A stretch of DNA of 64,000 bases from Enoplolaimus lenunculus (GCA_030248215.1 JASANG010003834.1:33438-97437); one strand, 5' to 3'. Positions 1 through 10,556 are shown, numbered from the stretch's first letter. Program-made: numbers and translations. Notes: generated from the letters alone by a model not told the origin.

Positions 1-2505
1 ATTGTCACAATCGCGGTCACGGGATTCGAAAGTATTTGCGGTGTTGACAAGTATTTCGACAGCATTTTGTATTTGATCAACAATTTTAAGTATGAAATCG
101 TTTTGTCGGTGTACGGGTGTTCGCTGAACGGAAATAGATGTAACAGGGAACGGCACTAAGTAAGTTGTTGTTTTTACAATACCTCGGATGCTTTTCTTGT
201 CGGATATCCCCATGGTAGGTCTTATACATTTTATTGGAGTCGAGCTGGCACTTTGGATACGGCTTATTCCACGGTTTAGGTTCAGACTTAGCCAAACAGT
301 TTCAGGTTTCGTTCAGGATCTGGTTTAAAAATTTATCTGTACAGGGATCTGTAAACCAGAGGGAATGGGAGTCACGGTAGGCTCAGCACCCACCTGAAAG
401 AATTTTCTACTGTAGAAAATTTTCAACTTTGCTTGTAACTCATCAAAAAACCTCGTATGTCCCGCCTGAAATATGGTTAGCACCTTTATCAAGATTATCT
501 GGGTGCGGGCGCTGAGATAAATATAAATGAGGCGATTAGCAAAACAAATTTACTTTAAATTCTTTGAGTTCTTGAATGACTGCAATGCCTTGGTTAATTT
601 TGTCCGTAAATTCTTGCAAAATATCGAACAAATACCGGTCATCGTTGTCGTGCTCGTGAACGCTTGCCAAATTATGGGAAACCTTAATTTTAAAAAAATT
701 CCAACAATTTTAAGTTTAAATGCTAATACTTCACAACAATTTCGGGAAATATGCATTAAATTTTGCGACAATAGATTATATACATTATGGTTTAAGTCCA
801 AAATTTTGAATGTCGAGCAATAAATGTCGGATTTTATAAAACCGTTCCATCGACGGCTATAGATCAGAGCCGTAATAGTAGTATAAGATTCCTAAACCAA
901 AGTCTAAGCCTAAGCCTAGGCAAAAAAATGGTTTAAAGCGTTAAGCTTACTCTATTGCATTTCCGCAGAAAATCTATCCGCCACTGATCTTTTAGACTAT
1001 TATATATAATGGCCTGCCCACTAATCCCTTGAAAGCGTAAGCCTAAACCTAAGCCTACGGCTCATATTTGAAATGCGTACAGCACCTATTACCATTTAGC
1101 GATAGGCTTTCAAGCTGACAAACCTCTGCTATTGCACATCTCAAAATTGGTACAGAAATAGGGCAAATCAAACGCGAATAAGTTCTGAATTTTGAGCCTC
1201 AGCATTCACTGGTTCAAAACAGGATCTATCACCTATTGGAAATAGGTGCTATACGCATTTGAGAATACGGGCTAAGCCTCAGCCTTTCGATGTCTAAGTT
1301 TTCAACTCTCTGGTCAAAATGTAGAAGGCGCACGCGTCCAAATCGATATGAATCGAAGCAAGCTCAATACGTATATATACCTCTACAAGTTGTTGTTCCA
1401 CACGATTCACTCGTTTGTCTATGATTGACCGAACAATATGCTCCCAGCCTGTAAAGAAATATAATCAGTATTAATTTAAAACGACATCCATTTTGTTTTA
1501 ACCATTCAAAAAATTGTAAACCAAACGCTATTGTATGAAAACTTTTCAGTTTGCTTGAGGTCCCTTGAAATTGCAACGGATTCAGATGGATGACGGTTCT
1601 TCTGATTGAAATGTAAAAAGTGCCCATACCACAGTACTCTATATGGGCGAACTTTTTCCTCTTATCAAATTTTGCCAAGTGTCAGAAAACAATATAAACA
1701 AGAAACCGTACAATTTTGTTGAAAGCTGCAGTTTGAAAAGCGTTTAAAATAGCATTATATTTTTGACAAGATTCATAAACTGAATAAATCGTTAATAATT
1801 TGTACTAAACAACAAGGGTTCTTTACAGGGCGTAATGGGATATTCGGTTTCTGGTTCCGATAAAAATCGGTGCCCGTTTCTGATTCCGTTGTACAACTAA
1901 CGGAAATTGCGTTACCTAAAAAATAAGATATAAATCACGTATATATCTGGTAATTTTTCATTACACATATGGGGCCTTTGTTCAAAATGAAATATATACA
2001 AATTACCAAATTCATCCAGAATCGTAAAACTTTCGATGCATGCACTGCTTTTTGTTTAAAATTTTAGAAAGCCCGGCGAATATTTGCACGCGTCTATTCT
2101 TTTGGCAGAATAATAAAACATCTTTGAACACTTCAATATCCGTTTCCTGTTTCCGTTATTTTGAACTCTATCCGCTTCCGTTTCCGACCTTGGTTTTTCA
2201 GCGTCCGGCGTACATATTAACAGTAGAGTCCTACTATATATACTCTTGTGTCGGCAGTAAATGCAATGCTGAAAAACGTTTTGCATTTTGCTCAGTAACT
2301 TTTAGACATTGCGTATTTCTTAAATTCAGTCTTGTTAGCTAATTTCTTCAGCTTGTATTATAGCTAAAGAGTATCGAAGCAAATCAAACTTACCAGTGCA
2401 AACCACGGACATTCCTATCAAATACTTGTTTGACAACTTTTCGAGAAGCAGTAGTTGCATCGGCAGCGTCAAGGAATTTATTCCAATGCGTTTGTTATCA
2501 GACAT
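1..2505 (-). CDS. Unrecognised gene, N-terminal exons only (partial)
   Basis: I assembled this minus-strand gene from exon signals and do not recognise its family. A first exon at 2505-2394 starts with ATG (MSDNKRIGIN...), encodes a Leu-rich helix (LPMQLLLLEKLSNKYL) and ends in phase 1 at a GTAAGT donor. An exon at 682-554 lies between AAG and GTAAAT and encodes 43 residues with HEHDNDDRYLFDIL and a helical FTDKINQ segment. It joins in phase 0 to an exon at 124 that runs off the left edge and encodes another helix (IVDQIQNAVEILVN). The peptides look like a helical or coiled-coil scaffold. At least one linking exon is missing, because phase 1 does not pair with phase 0. Grouping these exons in one gene is inference; the 682/124 pair is firmer than its link to 2505. 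Confidence 0.45.
885..1000 (+). repeat. Degenerate GCCTAA-rich MITE fragment
   Basis: Contains AGTCTAAGCCTAAGCCTAGG followed by an A-run and a block ending GCTTACTCTATTGCA. This matches the core of the better preserved copies at 20400, 28664 and 5180. Both termini are too worn to call. Confidence 0.55.
1826..2220 (+). mobile_element. hAT-type non-autonomous element, old copy
   Basis: Starts CAGGGCGTAATGGGATATTC and carries repeated TTCCG/TTCCGTT blocks at both sides. The middle (around AGAAAGCCCGG and the following TATTTGCA) is shared with the copy at 48095-48390. It belongs to the large CAGGGTGCAA family in this window. The right end is not sharp. Confidence 0.5.
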
Positions 2506-3125
2506 AACTGTTGCGGAACACTTGCTGGCAAGCTTTAATCATCACTAACTAATGAATTTAACCTACAGTTTAGCTGGTGTTTAAATGGCTAATCAGCAGT
2601 ATATAATTCACAAAGTATTGGCATAGAATTTTGTTCTCACATTTTTAGCACAAATATCGGCAACAAAAAATGCAAAAAAGTAAACTCAGTGTAAAATTCC
2701 CTCAAAGATACATACACCTTAAGTTAACGAACTAATTAAACGTGCAAAATTTGAGACATTGTCGTCAAATTTTCGTATTGAAATTTCCTGGAACTCCCTC
2801 TTATAATTCTGCTAAGCCGAAGCCGGAAGTAAATTTTTGCTAGAAACGGAGCTGTGTAACATACCATGAGCTGCTCTCCAGCGGCGTACCGAGAAACTTG
2901 AATTCTGGGGCCGCATCTTGTCAGGTTCGTGTCTTGGCTTTCCACATAAAAGTTAACTTAGAACCCTTTAGCAGTGATCCATCTAAATTTTTTGGCGTGT
3001 TCAGAGTTTCCTTTTAGGTTATCTAAATTTTTAGCGGGCAGAGTAGCAGGGCCGGACCTAATCGTTTGTTACGTGAATATAATTTGATTTGAAGAAAATA
3101 TAGCGAGCGAAATCCTACCCATTAA
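2506..3125. other. Spacer without recognised genes
   Basis: Upstream flank of the exon starting at 2505. I see no convincing exon, RNA gene or repeat terminus here. A promoter for the 2505 gene would be expected in this stretch, but no TATA-type element is distinctive against the AT-rich background. Confidence 0.4.
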
Positions 3126-3386
3126 CCCTTTCCCACATGAATATTTTCTATTTCCCCTGAGACCTACTTTTATGCTAGAAATCGAACTCCAGTGACTGGA
3201 GTGGGAGGCGTATACCATCACCACTCAGCTATAGGAGCTTGACGCTCGAGCCCGAGGGGGCTCACGTCTTTTGGTGATTTAGTACTATGTATACGTGTTG
3301 CAATTGTTAAACACGGTGCGATATATACTATTTAACGTATATACACTGCGCTGAGTTGCCTATAGGCAACTCAATGTGAGAAGGGG
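3126..3386 (-). mobile_element. TTAA-bounded piggyBac-like MITE with tRNA-like core (copy 1)
   Basis: A 261-bp element lying exactly between two TTAA sites (3122-3125 and 3387-3390). Its ends are inverted: CCCTTTCCCACATGA on the left and CAATGTGAGAAGGGG on the right. TTAA duplication plus CCC termini is the piggyBac signature. On the minus strand it contains a tRNA-like segment (about 3239-3178) with an A-box-like TAGCTGAGTGG and a B-box-like GGAGTTCGATTTC. The sister copy at 46622 lies in the opposite orientation. Confidence 0.8.
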
Positions 3387-3422
3387 TTAATACCTTTAAC
3401 TCTAGTACAGAACGTCAGTTTA

Positions 3423-3631
3423 CACTGCAAAAAATTGTGAGTCAAATTGACTTTCTTCGAAATAGGCTCTTCGGGACTACACAAACTGAGTCAAATTCGA
3501 CTCCGCCAGAGTCAAATTCGACACACTGAGTCACACGTTTGACTCTGGCAGAGTCGAATTTGACTCAGTTTGTGTGGTCCCGTAGAGCCTATTTCGGAGA
3601 GAGTCAATTTGGCTCACCGTTTTTTGCAGTG
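3423..3631. mobile_element. Palindromic foldback MITE, TA-flanked
   Basis: A 209-bp element that is almost one inverted repeat. It opens CACTGCAAAAAATTGTGAG, closes with the complement ending TTTTTTGCAGTG, and is flanked by TA on both sides (3421-3422, 3632-3633). The arms also share the GAGTCAAATT/AATTTGACTC blocks. This is typical of Tc1/mariner-type foldback MITEs. No coding capacity. Confidence 0.8.
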
Positions 3632-3777
3632 TAGGGTCTTTGTGGACGTGTTTCTATCTTGGAGTTACAATAAAGTGTAGTAAAGCTCATCACCAGGATG
3701 TTAGGTAAAGCTTTGAAGAATTCGCGAACCAAGCAAGCGAGAAAATGCGCATTGTCTCATTGTATTAAATCCCTCTG

Positions 3778-4010
3778 TACCGTAGTGACCGAATGAGAGA
3801 GGGGTAATAAGAGGAGGCCCCATTTTGAGTCCCATATCAAAAGGAGTCCGTATCCCTAATACGGGTCCGTAAGCAGATACAGTCCCTAAACCATAATTAG
3901 AGTCCGTAAATGTCAATTATTCCTATTAGTAGCGCATAAATGATTCCAGGACAAAATAATGTCGGTCACACGTTACTATTGGTTTGCATTGCACAAAAAA
4001 TGTCCACCCT
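3778..4010 (+). mobile_element. TA-TIR element copy (GTGACCCGAATAAGAG family), partial
   Basis: Begins TACCGTAGTGACCGAATGAG and contains short blocks built on GAGTCC and GGTCCGTAAG that match the copies at 13228 and 19063 in reverse order. It continues into a stretch around GTCACACGTTACTA that is shared, reverse-complemented, with 27084-27130. This shows that the full element had more internal sequence than the short copies. Confidence 0.6.
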
Positions 4011-4394
4011 ATTTAAGTTGTTCGCGGACACAATACAGTTTCTCGATAACTATATGCGGACAAACAAGTTAGGTAGCTAATATGTCTTTACACATATGGT
4101 GTTTTTATCAGAAATTTCCATATACAGTATAAAAGATGTTTGTATTAATAACGTATTAATTGTGCTAGAACCAGTTTTACGTGTGACTGATCATTTTTTG
4201 GTCTGTGCATACATTGTAAACATTTTGTCAAGCGTTCTTTTATTCATTACGTATTAATCTGAATGAAAATGGAACACATAGGTACAATGCCGGTGAATTT
4301 TAGCTTGCAAGCAGGATTAAGACGTTCCTGAGGATCCGTTCAGACCTTGTCCCTCTTCTAGGAACGAACCGGATACGATACCACGAGATACACA

Positions 4395-4640
4395 CTTATA
4401 GCCAGTTCGATCTGCTTTGAAGTTAAAAAATTTAAAAGGGGCATGCGAAGTAACATGCTTGCAAGCTAATACCTTTTTAACTCTTGGTAAAGTGCCCACC
4501 TGATCTCCATTTTTCTACAGGATAGACGTAATACAGGCTCGTCTCCAGCTCGATCTGCTAGAGAGGGACAGAGCAATTTCAAAAGGGGTATGCGTTGAAG
4601 TACCATGCTTGCAAACGAAGCAAAACCGCCGGCAAATGTT
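4395..4640 (+). repeat. Diverged direct duplication of about 145 bp
   Basis: Two related blocks in tandem: CAGTTCGATCTGCT...AAAAGGGGCATGCG...ACATGCTTGCAAGC near 4402-4470, and CAGCTCGATCTGCT...AAAAGGGGTATGCG...CCATGCTTGCAAAC near 4546-4617. No coding content recognised. Confidence 0.55.
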
Positions 4641-4699
4641 AAGATTATGGGGAACTTTTTGGAAGTTGGTTAAGCCTCTATGGCTCACATATGTTTGTG

Positions 4700-5170
4700 G
4701 ACACAAGAGACATACTTTCAGTACTAAATTTTATTAATACAAATTTTGGTTTTGATCGTTACTCCCCAAAGCTGTTCAACTGCACCGAAAACAGACGAAA
4801 GTAAAAAAAAATTTTAAAACCAAATCATTGCGCTCTGGCCAAAATGAAGCATAACATTTTTATTGGATTAAAATGACAAACAAAGAAAACAGAAACAAAA
4901 CACAGAACGTGAACTGAAAGTTATTTTCAAAGTTTAATGCAAACACGATGGGACAAATGTTTGTGAAAACTACACACGGCCAGCCAAAGAATTACTGCCG
5001 ACGGCGGAACGCGGTGCCACCGAAATTGGGTTGGAGAGTGGGGCACAATCGAAAAACGGCTTCGCGCGGCACCGTAGAATACAGTGGTGTTAAATGTAGA
5101 CTAATGGCAATTACACAAGGGCATTAGCTACAGAGCGTCTATCGCATTAGAGCTTCCTTGGCAAATGTAA
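4700..5170. other. Spacer with a short GC-richer patch
   Basis: Mostly AT-rich sequence. The patch at about 4975-5075 is richer in CG dinucleotides and carries a plus-strand open frame of 59 codons starting at 4949. I found no splice signals or family motif, so I do not call a gene. Confidence 0.35.
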
Positions 5171-5179
5171 TGAAGGACG

Positions 5180-5310
5180 GAACAGTAGTATAAGCATTGT
5201 TTAAGCCAGTGCCTAAACCTAAGCGTAAAAATGAGTTTATAAATACCCCAGCCTGAGCCAAGTAAAAAAATAGTCTAAACCTTAAGCTTACTCTTCCAGT
5301 ATCATAGAAT
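5180..5310 (+). repeat. GCCTAA-core MITE fragment
   Basis: Contains ACGGAACAGTAGTATAAGC followed by CCTAAACCTAAGC and later TCTAAACCTTAAGCTTACTC. The order is the same as in the intact copy at 20400-20581. The terminal inverted repeats have decayed. Confidence 0.6.
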
Positions 5311-5608
5311 AACGCTCCGCACCTGATATTTACATGGACCGCTTTCGACGAATATTCCGTAGCAGCAGACAAAATAGTTTCGACAAAAATAAATAACACT
5401 AGGGCCATGTTCTATCACACACAACACCGGTTATTGGGACCTAGGCAACCCACATGGGAAAATGGGTTACGTAGCTTTGCTCTACAGCAACCTTATGTGT
5501 ACGCTAAACCTAACATTGCACGAAAAATGTAAGGAATTTGACGCATAATGAAAGTTTTATTTTTTTGACACGAGTCTAACAATCACATTGAGCACAACAG
5601 ATTAATCA

Positions 5609-6870
5609 TCAGTACTCATCAGAGTCACTGCTGGTTTGCATAACCGAATCTTGTTTATCTCGAGTTGAACCAGTTTGCTTGCTTTCCCGGGAGTACAACT
5701 CCGATTTACCTGATTTTTTTGCATCTGAAACAAAAATAATTTACGTATGTTTAAAGTGTAAATAATTTTAGGAAGAAGTACGTATATCTTGTATCAAGCT
5801 GGCTGACAAGCTGATTGCCAATTTTATGAATGGAAAGAGAAAGGAAAAAACTGTGATATTCAGGTTTCCATTTTTGACGGGTGCTATCAAGTACCTGTAA
5901 GAAATTCTGCATTTATAAAATCAGCTAAAGTTAAAACTTAATGTATAAAATATCGATCAACCGTTCCTCCACTACAGATGGGCACCGGGTATCCATATGT
6001 GAAAAATATCCGGATATGTATCCGAAAAAAGGTGTATCCGTATATATGGATGTATCTGGATATCCGGGTATCCGGCGGATATCCGAAATGCTATTGTGTA
6101 AATAATTTTTTGAAGTAATTTTGGCAGCTGGTAATAGGTGCTACGCACATTCGAAAATGTGGGTCCTTACTTCGACTATTGACGAGTTGCAACTCATGAT
6201 CGATGACTAGTTGTACTTGATGTTTAAACAACAGACATTGCTTCGCTAACGCTTCGACATCATTGTTCGGATCGGTTCCATTTTTCAAGCAACTCAGAAT
6301 GTGTTGTTTAAGAACTTGGGACGGACATTTCTTAATTTCGGAACTGATACCTTGTTGAACAGCTTCGAAAGCTGCTTTTCCTATAATAGTTATCTTGACA
6401 AAATGTTTTGGTTGAGAAAACAAACACCGGTTCAAGTTTCTGTAGTTCTATTTAAACATTTGCTAGAGATATGATAAAAAATTGCTAGCTTGATTAGCTG
6501 TACTTCGATTCTGCGTCAGATAAACTTCTGAACGGTTGGGAGAGCTTTACAAACAGGATTAGATTTTTGACAAACAGCAAACATTTGGGCAACTTCGATT
6601 GTAAACAAACGAGAGCTTTGGTTGACAATAACAAACTCTTGTAACTGTAAGGCACATTGTTTACAGCACGTTGCAAACTGTGTATTTTCTGGTCACATAG
6701 TGTTGCAAATGAAATATGACTAACCATGCAAAAAATGGCCTCTGCAAGGTTCAGTGCATTTTTCGCACATCGTATCTCCCCAAGAATACGACGGATCTGG
6801 CACAGGATATAGAATGGGGTCACTGACGGCGAAAATTTTAGGACCATTGTTGAACCAAGCATAATCCATG
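5609..6870 (-). CDS. Unrecognised Cys-rich multi-exon gene
   Basis: Assembled from exon signals on the minus strand; family not recognised. Exon 6870-6725 follows a TTATTACAG acceptor, has an ATG at 6869 and encodes a start MDYAWFNNGPK and a zinc-ligand-like run MCEKCTEPCRGHFLH, ending in phase 1. A possible next piece near 6685-6580 adds more cysteines (RVCYCQ, SCPNVCC). Exon 6439 to 6171 (donor A|GTAAGG) or 6145 encodes a helical segment (KAAFEAVQQGISSEIKKC...). A further piece starts at 5894. The terminal exon 5724-5609 encodes a polar, Ser/Asp-rich tail ending QTSSDSDEY then TGA. Phases of the middle exons are not fully reconciled. The cysteine spacing suggests a PHD- or RING-like zinc module, but that is inference. 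Confidence 0.45.
5980..6106 (+). repeat. ATCCGGATAT-rich interspersed repeat
   Basis: Dense runs of ATCCGGATAT and its near-palindromic variants, ending CCGAAATGCTATTGTGTAAA. Related stretches occur at 10452-10556, 11625-11702 and 40137-40210. The shared frame GATGGGCAC(C)...ATCCG suggests a dispersed element and not only a simple repeat. It lies in an intron of the gene above. Confidence 0.65.
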
Positions 6871-7090
6871 CTGTAATAAAATAGAACAAAACACAGCTAC
6901 AGTGGTATATCAAAATATAACGTTTAGCCACATTAGTTAGTGCTACAGGAAAACTAAGTGAACGCCAGCTACCGAACACGGGCCCTGGTTATCGCCTATA
7001 ACTGTCAAACAAACTTTGCATTGTAAAAAAATAACAGTCAAATAACCTAAAAGGATCATCGTTTTAATGGAAAATTCTCAGACTCTATAA

Positions 7091-7329
7091 CCCTTTCACT
7101 CATAGAGTAAACTATGAGCAACTAAATACAAATAAATTACGAGCAATACACACAGTGAGCACTGTTTAACAATTGTAACATATACGCAGTGCAAAATCCC
7201 CATAAGACGTGAGAGCCCCTTCGGACTCGAGCGTCAAGCTCATATACATCTGTGGTCATCATAAACTCTTCCCGCCTATAAGACTGGAGATATCTCAGAT
7301 GAAATTTATAATATTCATGTGAGAAAGGT
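7091..7329 (+). mobile_element. TTAA-bounded piggyBac-like MITE (copy 2, worn)
   Basis: Starts CCCTTTCACTCATAG after ATAA (a decayed TTAA) and ends AATATTCATGTGAGAAAGG before TTAA at 7330-7333. The interior aligns with the copy at 46622, including GAGCGTCAAGCTC and the tRNA-like region, which is more decayed here. Confidence 0.7.
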
Positions 7330-7333
7330 TTAA

Positions 7334-7648
7334 CAATGAACGGTCAAACGCAATAACTTGAGAATCGTTTGCAAATTTCTGCAAGGTTCACGTTAGACCT
7401 GGGACAGCTCGTAACACGTTTTGTCCATGTTTATTCGACGTCAAAACGAAACATGATGTAAACAGCGGGCATACCGGCAAAGTGTGAAACTCACATAACA
7501 CTGAGTTCGAAACGGGTGATCTCAAGCAAACATCGAAACAAACAGTCATACGTCACATAATATTTCTGAACTTGACAGCGGATTATCCTGCATAAAAAAT
7601 GTTACTCGCTATTGTAATAAGGACAAAACGTGTTCGGAGCTGCGACAG
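7334..7648. other. Spacer, nothing recognised
   Basis: Sequence between the TTAA element and the stop codon of the 798-codon gene. I looked for a terminal inverted repeat that would mark the gene as part of an autonomous transposon. I found only a weak seven-base pair (CGATAAC/GTTATCG) near the two ORF ends. Confidence 0.4.
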
Positions 7649-10045
7649 CTATAACGATAACCGCGCGTTAGCAAATACAAACATCTTTTGTTTTATTTCA
7701 AATGCTAAATTTCCAACTGAAACATACATTTCACGTCTGAGTGCGCTATCCAACTGAGCGTGTTTGCATACTGGATGTTCGCAGCCTGTCTTTAGACAAA
7801 GCTTCAAACCGTAAATATATCGGTCACATTGCGTATCTATGATGTGATTTTTAGCTACTGTTGCAACGGATTGAATTTTCTGCCAGGCGGATGGGTTCTT
7901 TTCGGATAATTGAATTTTAGCGCGTTGCGACCCGTATAAAAATGTTCGAACCGCAGATCGAGGCAATATATGAGAAGTCGCACCCGTAATGGTTTGAATA
8001 GTCAAACCAGGAGAACTGCGAATGCCAAATGGCGCACCTTGGACAAACTGTCTGAATCTTTTGATTGCCTCATCCATGTTTCTTTCATAAATCGCCCGGC
8101 CACTTGAAGTATCAATATTTCTATTTTCGCCGACAATAGTTGATGGTATGTGGCAATTGTTAAGTGCCATTTTTATAGCACCGTTCATTAATTCAACAAC
8201 GTTTAGATGAGATCCACCCGGGTGTCGCGACGATAAAACTGTCAACCAGTGTTCTTCTGTAAAATGGTCGTGCGCCACCCAAAATTGTGCTTCCAATTTG
8301 TTAGGTCCGACGTCTGGTCCTGAATCACGGCGATATAACCAGATTTTATGCGGTCCTAATTTTATCAATTTTTTCACATCCCTGAAATCCGCTGCGTGTT
8401 GTGTTGCGCTTTTTTCAAACCGAAAACCATCTTTCACTACGGCTACTGCTGCTGATGCCACATTAGGACGTTTCGGAATAAAATAGCTTGAAGCTTGCAC
8501 AGTATCTCTACTGTAGTCAACATGCGGACGAAGTGGCGGTTCACCCTTGATTGAGAGTGATTTATGTATTGAATGTGTTTGTATCGTATCCAATTTCAAC
8601 GCCGCTGCATCATCCATATCCACCCGCACCGCACCAACTAATTCTGATTCCAAAAAGTCTAAATTATGATATAAGGCAATGCTGTAGTATACATCAGGGC
8701 TGAACTTGATGTTGAAACCTTTCCGTGGTCGGCGATAGACTACGTGCGCTAAATTGTATTTTGAAGAATATTTCTTTCTTTTGTTGGTCTCAGTGAAGCA
8801 GTTTGAAACGGTTTGGCGGCATGCTTTTATACCAACAGTTGCCAAGTAGTCTTTGATTTTATCTACTGTTACTTTTGTTTGTGCTGTGTAATCATTGTTA
8901 CCAGCTCCGATTACCATCATAGAGATTTGTCGCCAGGCGCCAGCTCCACAATTGTTTTGTTTCACAAAGTCTTCAATTTCTTGTCCAACGAGTCCACTTG
9001 AATGCTTTTGAATCAGTGGTTGGCGATTCAATCGAATGTGTTTTTTGTTGCGCAGCTGATATAGCAGTCTCTGCCGTTTTCTAATTTCGAATTTGATAGC
9101 GGTGTCTTTCACTTTCTGAGCAAGCTCTACTAATTTGCAATCGTCGTTCGCAATTTTTAATAAATTTGCCGGTTCCATGCTTCTTAATTGCTGTTGTGCG
9201 CTGGCATGCAACGGATCTGGCAAACCCATTGCAGCGGCCAAATATTCGAACGCTTTCGGAATATCGACGCCCATTTTGTCAGCGTAACATAATACTTGGT
9301 GTATGACTAGTCGCATCAAAACAGGATCGTTTTGAGTGTTCGTGTTGACAGCAAATTGAGACATTGACATCTCAGTTGACTTCTTCAAAAAATAGTACAA
9401 ATTTTTCAGATCCTCTGGTTCGCTGAACGTTTCCAATTGCAAGTTTAAGAAACCAATTGCTTCCATTCCCGTGCTATCCTTTTCGAGGTTTTGCGCAATT
9501 AATTCGTCTAGCCTTTGTTTCTGTTCATTCAACTGTTTCAAATTAACCTCAACTGACGAGCTAATGGCTTTTGGATTGTAAATACCCAACGACCTGAGTT
9601 CCTTATTGGACAAATCATTGCAACATTGAATAACACAATACTTTAACACAGGCCGCACATTACATGGCACTAATTCTGATAGTTGCCTCAGCAAATTACC
9701 GTCCATCGAACTGGATTTTATTACGGATTTAGAAGCTGCAGAAATTATTTCTAGGTATAACGACGTTTGGGATTCGTAAACGTTTTGATGCGGCTTTATA
9801 AAAACAAAGTGGACGTTTTGTCTAGGCAGCCAGCAAACGATAACTGGGTAGTACATTGCAATAGCTAAGGCACGTTTAAAATCGTAGCGTGAGTTACAAC
9901 ACGCGTACCATAAATTCTTAAGCGTGCAAGGCAACTTTTGCGATAAAAATAGTCCGGCTAGAAATTTGGTTTTCCTTAATGGGGTTTTTTCTCGCAAAAA
10001 CTGCACACAGTCGTAGAGAAGAACGTTCTCGATCGTTGCTGACAT
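7649..10045 (-). CDS. Intronless 798-aa protein, DDE-like (RNase H-fold) uncharacterised family
   Basis: A single uninterrupted frame from ATG at 10045 to TAG at 7651. I recognise the pattern of an uncharacterised family, common in invertebrate genomes, with conserved blocks VDMDDAAAL (about residue 477), RRDSGPDVGPNKLEAQFW (about 573) and RHPGGSHLNVVELMNG (about 610-622), followed by IPSTIVG. The spaced Asp, Asp and Glu could be a DDE catalytic triad like that of transposases; this is inference from spacing and context. The C-terminus has a possible zinc knuckle, KTGCEHPVCKH (about 755). The N-terminal 400 residues are helical with no motif I know. There are no clear terminal inverted repeats or target duplications. 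An open frame of this length among decayed repeats implies recent arrival or selection. It could be a young transposase or a domesticated host gene. Confidence 0.6.
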   Translation of the reverse strand: MSATIENVLLYDCVQFLREKTPLRKTKFLAGLFLSQKLPCTLKNLWYACCNSRYDFKRALAIAMYYPVIVCWLPRQNVHFVFIKPHQNVYESQTSLYLEIISAASKSVIKSSSMDGNLLRQLSELVPCNVRPVLKYCVIQCCNDLSNKELRSLGIYNPKAISSSVEVNLKQLNEQKQRLDELIAQNLEKDSTGMEAIGFLNLQLETFSEPEDLKNLYYFLKKSTEMSMSQFAVNTNTQNDPVLMRLVIHQVLCYADKMGVDIPKAFEYLAAAMGLPDPLHASAQQQLRSMEPANLLKIANDDCKLVELAQKVKDTAIKFEIRKRQRLLYQLRNKKHIRLNRQPLIQKHSSGLVGQEIEDFVKQNNCGAGAWRQISMMVIGAGNNDYTAQTKVTVDKIKDYLATVGIKACRQTVSNCFTETNKRKKYSSKYNLAHVVYRRPRKGFNIKFSPDVYYSIALYHNLDFLESELVGAVRVDMDDAAALKLDTIQTHSIHKSLSIKGEPPLRPHVDYSRDTVQASSYFIPKRPNVASAAVAVVKDGFRFEKSATQHAADFRDVKKLIKLGPHKIWLYRRDSGPDVGPNKLEAQFWVAHDHFTEEHWLTVLSSRHPGGSHLNVVELMNGAIKMALNNCHIPSTIVGENRNIDTSSGRAIYERNMDEAIKRFRQFVQGAPFGIRSSPGLTIQTITGATSHILPRSAVRTFLYGSQRAKIQLSEKNPSAWQKIQSVATVAKNHIIDTQCDRYIYGLKLCLKTGCEHPVCKHAQLDSALRREMYVSVGNLAFEIKQKMFVFANARLSL

Positions 10046-10451
10046 TTTTGAAACGAAACTGCCATCGTTATCGAAATATTTGCTCCGAAATTCAACGCAG
10101 GTAAAATCCAGTTGTGTGCTTAAACAGAATTTTTAGGACAAACTTAAACATGCTTCAAACAGTAAATTATTCTTCTCAAAATTAATTTTACGTACATAAA
10201 TTAAAAAATTACATACGCGACAATCCAATTCGGCGGAACTATATAGCACAGAGAAAAACAACTAGGTTACACTGACTATTCGGAACACGACATATTTCAA
10301 GTAAAATGAGTAAATGGCATAGGTATGCATCACGAAATAAACAAACAACACTGTAATGTCGTGCTTTTAAAGCACAGAAAAATATCCGATACCTACTACA
10401 AAAACAATTTTTTAAAATGATACAGGTCTCAGTTGCATAGCATACAATTTT
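10046..10451. other. 5' flank of the DDE-like gene
   Basis: AT-rich. Two short reading frames overlap here without family resemblance or splice signals. I see no terminal repeat that mirrors the 3' flank. Confidence 0.35.
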
Positions 10452-10556
10452 AGATGGGCACCTGATATCCGAATATGCGGATATTAAAAATATCCGTGTA
10501 TATATACACCCAAAAAATGTATCTGCATATCCGCCAAACATCCGAAATACTATTAT
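10452..10556 (+). repeat. ATCCG-rich interspersed repeat
   Basis: GATGGGCACCTGATATCCG followed by ATATCCGTGTATATA and CATATCCGCC...CATCCGAAATACTATT. Same family as 5980-6106, with the same start and the same CCGAAATRCTATT end. Confidence 0.6.

Noticed and set aside
1364-1678. Exon candidate with PLQFQGTSSK after an AATCAG acceptor
   Set aside because: Phase does not join the 2505 exon, and a similar stretch at 21590-21640 suggests a repeat and not an exon.
4949-5128. 59-codon Arg-rich plus-strand frame in a GC-richer patch
   Set aside because: Short, no homology recognised, no context to support a gene.
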